Positions 56,428 through 64,000 of a stretch of DNA of 64,000 nt are shown one piece after another. The position numbers and the translations under genes were made by a program. Each line of letters starts with the position of its first letter. The first letter of the stretch is position 1. A model generated the notes under the pieces. That model was not told the DNA's origin and did not search any database. It saw only the letters and a program-made list of their open reading frames with translations. The stretch is from Byssothecium circinans (Eukaryota; Ascomycota; Dothideomycetes; Pleosporales; Massarinaceae), in NCBI GenBank assembly GCA_010015675.1, contig ML976981.1, positions 875,819 through 939,818 of the forward strand, written 5' to 3'.

Positions 56428-58779
56428 ATGTTCGGGACACAGGATCTCCAGGTTCAGCGCGCAGCTGAGGTGTACGGAGCGCCGCCGAAAGGACACCCTT
56501 ACAGCGTACCCGTCCCCGGAACGCAGCGCGAGGGACGGACGCCCGCGTACCGACATTTCAAGTTTGTGGACAAACCGCTGATGGAGACGTTGGATCCGTC
56601 GGTATGGCCACCTGGTCATTTTCATCAGATGGGAGGCGGTTGAAAGGACAGTCGCTGACGAGGCATTGGTAGATCACAACGCCGCACGAGGCTTTCGAGG
56701 CAGCGGGTATGTGGAATTGCTCGTGTACATGAGGCAGAAGACTAATCAGCTTGCACAGCTACAAACTACCCCAAGAACAGGTGCTTAGGCCACCGTCCTT
56801 ACGACCCCGTCACGAAGACCTTTGGCGCATACGAGTGGCAAGACTACAAGACGGTACAAACGCGGAGGAAGAACTTTGGAGCCGGTCTGGTCCATCTACA
56901 CAAGCAAGCGGGTGTCACAGCACAGAGCTATGGCATTGGGCTTTGGTGTCAGAACAGGCCGGAGTGGCAAATCACTGGTGACTTGAGCCCGGATGAGCGC
57001 AAGTTGGGATGAGCTGACGAGTGTAGACTTGGCCGCAATGTCGCAGCGCCTTTTCACAGTCTCTATCTACGATACCCTCGGACCGGACGCGACCGAATAC
57101 ATCATAAACCATGCGGGAGTGGCGACTGTGGTCACGGCTTTGAACCATGTAGTTGCTCTTCTAAAGCTTAAGCCGCGGTTGCCGACGCTCAAGATGATCG
57201 TTGTCTTGGATTCTCTTTCGGCAGGCGAGCAGCCCGGAGAGTCAAAGGGCGAGCTTCTGAACTCGCTTGCAAGTGAATTGGGCGTGACCATTCACTACAT
57301 GGGAGATGTAGAAGCCCTGGGTGAGAAGCAGCCGATCCCTTACAATCCGCCTGCGCCAAACGACATCATTACCATTAACTACACTTCTGGTACCACTGGA
57401 AATCCGAAGGGGGTCGTACTGTCGCACAAGGCTGCTCATGCTGCAACATGTGTGAGCTTGATTTTCTCCAGAAGCAACTCGTCGACTGTCATATGCTCCT
57501 TTCTGCCGCTAGCCCACATCTATCAGCGATTAGGAGAGCATTCTGCATTGGCTGCCGGTGCCTCTATCGGCTACTTCCACGGCAACATTGCCGAGCTTGT
57601 GGATGATTTGAAGCTCGTTCGTCCGACACAATTTTCCGGTGTGCCCCGTCTATACAACCGCTTCGGTGCCGCCATCAAAGCAGCGACCGTCCAGCAAACC
57701 GGTTTCAAGGGCGCTCTATCCCGGCACATTGTCAGCAACAAGCTTGCTTCCATCAATGACAAACACAACCCATCCAACAAGCACGCCGTGTACGACCGCA
57801 TTTGGGGGAAGAAGGTTGCAGCTGGTATTGGTCTTGACCGCTGTTCAATGATGGTCAGCGGTTCTGCGCCCATTGACCCTTCGCTTCATCAATTGCTGCG
57901 GGTGGTCTTCGCGAATGATTTCGTGCAAGGCTACGGGATGACGGAGACGTACGCTATGGCTTTTATACAAGAACCTTCCGATCTCACTGCCGGGAGTTGC
58001 GGTATGGTCATGCCTGCTACTGAGTGCTGTCTCATCGATGTACCTGATATGGAGTACTTATCAACCGACAAGCCGCATCCCCGTGGCGAGTTGCTCGTTC
58101 GCGGAACCACCTGCTTCAGCGAGTACCTAGGCAATGAAGAGGAGACGAAGAAGACGATTGACGCCGAGGGATGGGTGCACACGGGCGACATTTGCACAAT
58201 TGACGAAATGGGCCGCTTCAAGGTTATTGATAGGAGAAAGAACGTCCTCAAACTTGCACAAGGCGAGTACATATCTCCCGAGCGCATCGAGAACGTGTAT
58301 CTTGCAAACTGTGGATGGATGGCCACAGCGTACGTCCACGGCGACTCGCACCAATCTTTCTTGGTCGGTATCTTCGGCGTTGCACCTGACCAGTTCCCTG
58401 CTTTCGCGAGCAAGGTCCTCGGCGAGAAGATTGAGGCTACCGATGTGGATAAGCTGAAGGCCGCGTTGAAAAACAAGAAGGTCGAAAGGGCGGTGCTGAA
58501 GGAGTTGGATCGCGTGGGCAAGAAGAGCAAGTTTAACAGCTACGAGAAGGTGAGGGCCGTGAGACTGTTTTTGGATCCATTTACGGTCGAGAACCAGCTA
58601 TTGACGCCTACGTAAGTCGTCACTTAATTTGTGTTCCGCGACGGAGGAATGTGCTAACGAACCTTCGTAGATTAAAGCTCAAGAGGCCGCAGACTGCAAA
58701 GGCATTCAGGAAGGAGATAGACGAGTGCTATTCAGAGGCACTTGCCGAGGAGGGTGGAAGGTCGAAGGCGAAGTTGTAG
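56428..58779 (+). CDS. Long-chain acyl-CoA synthetase, peroxisomal type, five exons
   Basis: Exons are 56428-56601, 56673-56706, 56759-56977, 57027-58611 and 58671-58779, giving 706 aa. ANL-superfamily motifs: P-loop-like YTSGTTGNPKG, the A5-type block GYGMTETYAM, WVHTGDI and FKVIDRRKNVLKLAQGEYIS, and a C-terminal lid Lys near FNSYEKVRAVRLF. The N-terminal opening (YGAPPKGHPYSVPVPGT, GRTPAYRHF) is typical of fungal Faa-like enzymes. The protein ends GRSKAKL, so it carries a canonical PTS1 (AKL) and should work in peroxisomes, activating fatty acids for beta-oxidation as yeast Faa2 does. The exon encoding this tail is separated by the last intron; an alternative end by intron retention would remove the signal. 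Confidence 0.93.
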
Positions 58780-59079
58780 ACTTGATAAAGGGTTAGTCCT
58801 GCATCGCGAGGCTGTTTGTCCAGCATTTCCGGCATCATGCATGGTCTGGTGGTGATGGATATAGATTGTTTGTGTAGTATATAAGTGGGATGGTTTCTCG
58901 AATATCTCACAATCAATATGCTCTTGGTGTTGGGTATGCTATTTGAAGTTGCGTAGTGGCGTGTGGGGTGTGACTTGAGGCCACGATACGCGTCCGACAT
59001 CAGGCCGAAGCACGCCTCAAGTTGGGCCGTCACTTCACATGTTCAAAGGCGTCAGTAGAGTAAACGCGCACACCAACGA

Positions 59080-59153
59080 ACGTTCGACAGCATGCACAAC
59101 ACGTACTGTAGTTTGGACGTTCGACAGCATTCACAACACGTACTGTAGTTTGG
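59080..59153. repeat. Tandem duplication, two 37-bp units
   Basis: ACGTTCGACAGCATGCACAA plus CACGTACTGTAGTTTGG occurs twice in direct succession with a single difference (GCATGC versus GCATTC), so the duplication is recent. Confidence 0.95.
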
Positions 59154-59526
59154 CATAATCGAGCCTTATCGCATTGCCGCTTGTTTCCGGGCGGTTTCAG
59201 GCACACCGAATGCTGCCTAGCGCAGCCCCGCTCTTAGGTCATCCGGCGGTATAAGAAGGAGCCTGCCCGCCCTCTCCCGCCTTCTCTCCTCACCACCTTT
59301 TCGCCAACCAGCACGACCGTCCGTCCCGTCCTCGCCGACCCCTCGAGTCACGCCGCGATGCCCGTACTGCGACCCCGATGCCTTCGTCCTCTTACGTCGT
59401 TTTGACGATGGGTTGAGGCCGTCTGCTGCAGAGGTTACTCCGCCGCCTGATCCGCCGTCTCTGAGCCTGGTCGCCCTCTATCGTAGAGGACCGCTGGGAA
59501 TCGTTGGCGAACGTGATGGCGGATGA

Positions 59527-59598
59527 TGCCAACAGATATTAGACCGCTGCTCTCGAGCATGTCTTGATAGGCCGAAAGGTCCTTGGCGATGCATTGCA
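59527..59598. repeat. Dispersed repeat, copy 2 (partner at 35343-35415)
   Basis: GCCAACAGATATT ... TTGATAGGCCGAAAGGTCC followed by TTGGCGA, matching 35348-35412 in order and orientation with moderate divergence. Confidence 0.6.
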
Positions 59599-61623
59599 CA
59601 GACGCACCCTCTTTCCCATGCCCGTCATCCTGCCTAGTGCTATCCCCAAAGTGGGTGATGCGTAGGTAATGTTGGCTACAGCCTCGAAGAGGCTCGTTAC
59701 CATGTTGACAGCCCCGATGCAGCGATGAGTGGCCCACTCTGATGCTGCTGGGGGAAAGATCCCTCCTTCCAGCTCGGGTTGAACCTGAGTCCGATGGAGG
59801 GGTGGCATGATCCACGGAATTGTTCGTGGATGGAGCCAAATGGCCGCTTGACGCCACTGGCTAGGCCGCCAGTCTTTACTCGCTGTGTCTACGGACTAGA
59901 GAGTATGTGTTCCGATCTGACGCTTTTCAAGAAGTCGAGCTTCACGAAAGATCTGTTGTGTGCATTACAAGACATCGAAAGGAGAGATTTTACAGAGATG
60001 ATTTCATCACTGCTTCATTTGCAGAATACCTACACTGCGTCTCCTGGGCTCACGCCCAAAGATGAGAATTTATCGAGAAAATTTTGGATTTTTTTCACGC
60101 AACGGCCGTTCTGAGCGGGGTTTATCCCCACCCTGGCGAGGGGGCTCTTCGACCATGTCGCCGAGTCTACTCGCTGGGGGAGACGCCTACAGATATGGAG
60201 CTCGCCTCCGACAGGTCGTTAGACCCCTGGCATTCTGTCGCTCAAACGCACCCCGCGCGCCCCTCGGGGTCTTCGGACCCAAGAGCGATTCCTGCCTGTG
60301 CAGGTTGCTCGTCCTCGCGCCCCTCGTCTGGCTGCCATTCGTTGGGTGCGGATCCTACCTCTAGCGTCGAGTTTGACTCGGTTGAGGTGGGTTACCTCTA
60401 GAGTCGAGTTTGTCTCGACTGAGGTGTGCCCCCTACCTTTTTGGTTTCGATCTTCTTGGTTTGCGGGATTGATGGATGTCTCCATCGAATGCTGAGAAAT
60501 AATTGTGTCAATCCTATTTTTTGGAATCAATTGTGTTTTTTTTGTCGATGGGTCAAGAGATAAGGTCGATGGTGGAACTGTTGTTTATGGGCATCACGGC
60601 GACTATGGCGACAGGGCGAATCGAGGGTTGGGATTAGGTGGTCCGGACCCGAATCGTGCTCGACAACCGATAAGGAGAAGTATCACCGCGCGTTGGGGCT
60701 CTGCTTCGGGTGGGCCAGGCGGCGCGGGGGAAGAGGAGGATGGCGGCAATGCCTGCTCGTCCACGTTCGTGCCGCTGGATAGTCTCTTATGTGAGATGAA
60801 CTGAATGCAGGTCAAGGTGAGTATTCCTTCCTTTTCGCTCTACTTGGTGGGATGCGCCTCTGGTTTGTCCAGCTCGAATGAGATGCTATCAAGGTTGGGA
60901 ATGTGGTGTTGACGTGACGTTGAGCATGGGACTACTATTGTGTCTTGTACGGTGTGCTTTGATACTTATTACGTAGGATCAATCGAACAGTCTACCTCCA
61001 CTTGAATCTCTCATCACTGACGTCCAAGTGCCTCTCTTCTCAATCGTGCCTTGCACGCCTCGTAGCGATAAGTGTCCATCAGGGCACCCTCCTTTTTTTG
61101 TGACTGCTGGGTCTTGCGACTGCTGGTAAGAAGCACGTTTAACCCGTCCACCTTCTGCGTTTGTGTCGTATAGCATGGGCGGAACTGAGCTTGATGCTAT
61201 GGCGACTGCTGTACGGCTCAGTCATATGCAGATGCCTTCATGATTGGGAAACAGCATGTGCACACCTTTCTCCATTGATGCAGTCTGCAGTCTCTACTTC
61301 CTTGTGCTTCCATTTTCTCTCGTAGGTCTTCACGCGATGTTTCTTCTGCGTCTCGTCATCCTATTCTCAGCTCAGCACACCACGAAACTTCAAGGCTACA
61401 ATCGGGGCGCAGCATTCGACCGGTTACCATCACACCTGCAGAACAAGAACTTCACGTGGCTCTCGTCTCCTCGAGGCGGGCGTTCCCAAGTGCTTTCCAA
61501 TCGCACACCGTCCCTTCGCGCCATTGTTCGCAACAAACGGGTGAACGACACCGCCTCACACTCACCTCCACGACGCGAAAAAAGTCTGCAGTTCGCGTCA
61601 CCTCCGCGTTTGCGGCTACCAAG

Positions 61624-63213
61624 ATGGCGGCCTACTTTTACTTCCCCAATTATCGCAACGCTCCTTTCAACTACTTCGACTACTACAGCATCTGGAACTG
61701 CTCGATACAAGCCTACGTCCAATTGCAACTCCAGCAGGCGCACGCTCAAGCCCGACAAAGAACGGCCGGGATGGAAGAAGCTTCTGTGCATATGCATGAG
61801 CAGCGGATCCGGGGACATGCTGATGCTGAGAGTCATGGCCGTGGGGTGATCGAGGAGCGGAACCTGCGTATCCCGGTAGAGCAACTGGAGGAAGAGCGCC
61901 ATTCGCAGCGTGAGCAGCAGCAAAAAGAGGAGCGCCAGAGGGCGGTGCGGGATGAGGAGGTTTGGCGGAGACTGCAGGCGCAGCAACAGGAGATGTGGAA
62001 AGAGAAGCAGAGGCAGGACAGCTTGTGGTATCAGCAGAATCTGAGCGCTTACCAGCCCTTGGCTACTGGGCATTGGGATGGCTTCTCTGGCAGAGTGGAT
62101 GCATCTGGCGCATTCTACAACGGAGGGTGAGTGTTTGCTTTGTCGACGTGCTGTGGTGATACTGACTAGGTGAAGGTATGCTGGCCTCCATCAACCCCGG
62201 CACGTCTATTACAGTGCTCAAGCTGCTCAGTATCAACAGCATCTGATGTCTTCGAGCCCGAGCTGGGATGGCAGTCTGCCTTTGCAGAACAATGGGGCTC
62301 CTCACTTTCCCAGTGGTTTCCATCAGCTTGGCCACGCGCTCCCACAGCATCCGCAGCATCGGCAGCTCTTCAGCTCTCCCGAATCCAGCAGCCCGCCTGT
62401 ACAGGATAATGCGGTGGCGTATAGCCAGCAGTTCTTTCCCCAGGAGTTCATACCTGGTCAAGGCTACTACCAGTTCGGACACCAGACCGCGCAGTCTTAC
62501 GGCGGATTTGCGTACAACCATGTCGCTGCACCCGCTCGACATCCCGGTTTTGCGAAAGAAGTACCCTTTGGCCTTCTCGGCCAGTCCCTCAATCAGAACC
62601 ATGCTGCTGCGCATGTTCAGTACCCATCGTATCAGCAGGGAGACTTCTTGAAAGCTCTGGGCCAGCCGAACAACCAGAGCCATCCCGACCAGCTTGCAAT
62701 CAGTGCCATTGCAGGCCAGGCCGGAAACCAACAGCATCCCAATAGTCCACTCTACAGGACGCTCCCCCTGGTAAACGGCGGCAACCATCCAATCAGAAAG
62801 TCAGCGCAAGCACTGCAATATCATCCCGACCAGTCAGACCCGGAGTTTAATCATGCATCTATCACACCGGAACCCGCGCCGCGAAGCGTCTCGCCTTTCA
62901 GCGTTGTCAAGAACGAAATCAAGACGGAGCCGAATCCGTTCGTGAGGCCGGGAATGCCGACTCGAGGCCCCTTTCGGCTGCAACGCCATGTCTCTGCAAG
63001 GGATAAGAATGCTCGTGTTGTGGAGTGGTTGAAGACGAGGTAGGCTTTTCCCCAGTTTGGGCGTGGCTTTTGATACTGACATTGATGCCCAGACCTGCAG
63101 AGGATGTGCCAATTCGTACTCGCAAGCGTTCTGCCTCCTCCCCGTCGCCGTGTGAGCGTGCGGAATGTGCGAAGCGCATTAAAGAGGAAGGATCGTCTGC
63201 GGCTGGCGTGTAA
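61624..63213 (+). CDS. Uncharacterised Gln/His-rich protein, three exons
   Basis: Exons are 61624-62126, 62176-63039 and 63093-63213 (second acceptor plus or minus 1), giving about 495 aa. Start at MAAYFYFPNYRNAPFNYFDYY; an in-frame open stretch upstream lacks similar composition and is probably leader. The N-terminal third has a charged Gln/Glu/Arg coiled coil (ERHSQREQQQKEERQ, LQAQQQEMWKEKQRQ). The middle is low-complexity, rich in Gln, His, Pro, Ser and Tyr. Near the C-terminus a denser segment (VKNEIKTEPNPFVRPGM, RLQRHVSARDKNARVVEW) and a basic cluster (RTRKRSASSPSPCERAE) suggest a nuclear protein with possible SUMO-type sites (IKTEP, IKEE). No domain recognised. A minus-strand frame at 61396-62073 is its shadow. 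Confidence 0.68.
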
Positions 63214-63666
63214 GAGGTACTTTTAGTAGATGTCGAGAGGATCGATGTTCCTGTCGAGAGCGATACTGTCGTTGCTTCGTGCGCGTGGGGATGGAAAGTG
63301 TTAATGTGTGCGGGAGATGCTATGCCAGCTTTCAAAAAGAGGATCACTTGTTTGTTAACAGGCTGGGGATGGAAAGTATGAAGTGGGGGAAAGGAACCAT
63401 CACGCTGAGAGATATGCGACAAGGTTACGGATGACGATGATGATAGTAAGATGGCCCCATATTCTACTGTAGTTGGCTCCGAGAACACCTGAGAACTCCC
63501 TCCGCATGCCACCGGTTTCGAGTTTACAACACAAAGGGAATGTTTCTTGAAGCAATATACAACCTTCCTGCACTCTTGCCGTCCAACCGACTCCTAACCT
63601 CACGTAAACTTGACTCCTTGAACACCTGAGTGAGAACTGCCCCGCACGCCATCGTCGACAAGCTTA
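63214..63666. other. Convergent spacer with a diverged duplication
   Basis: GAACACCTGAGAACTCCCTC (63483 on) and GAACACCTGAGTGAGAACTG (63619 on), each followed by CCGCATGCCA/CCGCACGCCA and a TTACAACAC/TTACTACAC word, look like an old local duplication of about 136-bp spacing. No gene. Confidence 0.45.
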
Positions 63667-64000
63667 CTACACCGAGGAAGCACTTCCCGGGGCACTGTCC
63701 ACAGCTTCATCATTCTCGTTCTTCCCGTCAACCTCGCTCACTTCATTCATCCTCCTGACCTCAGCTCCTTCCAAATCCACCCATGCATTCCCGTTCCGTA
63801 CAATGCCACTCAAAGCCTCTCCATGATTACCACCACTGCATTTCCCCCATCCAGCCCTGGACTGAATTCCCTTGCTCATTCGATCTCGCGGCCTCGTAGC
63901 ATCATCCTGCGAGCGCGTTTGCGCTGCGACACTATCCCCATCGTCGAAGCCATAGAGGAAGCTGGTATCGTACGCAAAGGTTCCACGGCCGCGACGAGCG
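63667..64000 (-). CDS. 3' part of an unrecognised gene running off the right edge
   Basis: The minus-strand frame is open from the window edge (64000) to the stop at 63667, giving the last about 110 residues. It begins RGRGTFAYDTSFLYGFDDG, passes through a basic stretch (DDATRPRDRMSKGIQSR) and KCSGGNHGEALSGIVRNG, then an aliphatic/charged helix-like segment (AWVDLEGAEVRRMNEVSEV) and an acidic, Ser/Ala-rich end. No family recognised. The absence of any stop across the edge and the protein-like composition support a real partial gene; its start and any introns lie outside the window. Confidence 0.6.
   Translation of the reverse strand, partial: ARRGRGTFAYDTSFLYGFDDGDSVAAQTRSQDDATRPRDRMSKGIQSRAGWGKCSGGNHGEALSGIVRNGNAWVDLEGAEVRRMNEVSEVDGKNENDEAVDSAPGSASSV

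Larger units (their letters stand above)
58780..61623. other. 2.8-kb gene-poor region with repeats
   Basis: Contains a 37-bp tandem duplication (59080-59153), a dispersed repeat shared with 35.3 kb (59527-59598), short GAGTCGAGTTTG-type repeats at 60362-60420, and a T-rich stretch near 60530. The frames here (59435-59857, 59779-60114, 60062-60401, 60505-60804) have no recognisable motif. 61244-61620 is the upstream region and probable 5' UTR of the next gene. Confidence 0.45.

Noticed and set aside
60505..60804. 99-codon frame rich in Gly/Asp
   Set aside because: Low-complexity translation with no splice partners or motif in a repeat-rich interval.
61396..62073. 225-codon minus-strand Leu-rich frame
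   Set aside because: Shadow of the Gln-rich coding exon at 61624-62126 (CAG/CTG complementarity).

Overview
This is a window of a filamentous ascomycete (Pezizomycotina) genome. The signs are short introns of 45-100 bp with GT/GC...AG ends and CTAAC/CTGAC-type branch points, a velvet regulator, a NACHT-WD40 NLR, a HET-domain protein, fungal secondary-metabolism genes, and transposons carrying C-to-T/G-to-A (RIP-type) damage. A Dothideomycete is my best guess; it is an inference from gene style, not a proof.

Layout. 1-4.7 kb is a transposon graveyard: the end of one pogo-like element, a heavily RIP-degraded full transposase copy, and a second pogo-family element (2602-4684) that keeps perfect 25-bp inverted repeats and TA flanks but has in-frame stops. 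4.9-7.6 kb holds a short-chain dehydrogenase next to a UbiA-type prenyltransferase, a small secondary-metabolism-like pair beside the repeats. 7.8-21 kb is an immunity-like island. It contains a 326-aa orphan protein, a seven-exon 1079-aa ankyrin-like/subtilisin (S8) protein and, head-to-head across a 328-bp shared promoter, a 1608-aa NACHT-WD40 NLR. The island is bounded on both sides by copies of the same small acidic-tailed gene: complete at 20.4-21.0 kb and only a 3' relic at 7.8-7.95 kb. 21.9-25.2 kb is a decaying metabolite cluster: a broken O-methyltransferase, an intact SDR and a broken MFS pump. A three-repeat Myb protein with a probable frameshift and a HET-domain protein follow (25.5-30.1 kb).

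From 30.8 kb the content becomes core-like: a CYC2-like flavoprotein, an MFS transporter, a cysteine-rich single-pass membrane protein, a two-exon unknown protein, the calcium-channel subunit MID1, the elongation factor SPT4 with an unusual N-terminal extension, the TPR phosphatase PP5/PPT1, the velvet regulator VeA, O-acetylhomoserine sulfhydrylase, a long-chain acyl-CoA synthetase with a peroxisomal AKL tail, a Gln-rich unknown protein, and the 3' part of a gene running off the right edge. Between them lie gene-poor stretches: 34-37 kb (duplications, a 27-bp minisatellite and an assembly gap of 20 N), 46-49.4 kb (upstream of veA), 51.2-53.7 kb, and 58.8-61.6 kb (which shares a diverged repeat with 35.3 kb).

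The most interesting hypothesis is that the NLR and the divergent S8 protease form a sensor/effector pair of a fungal immune or allorecognition system, with the adjacent orphan protein, and possibly the nearby HET protein, as further parts of the same accessory region. The gene structures are read directly from the sequence. The functional pairing is inference.
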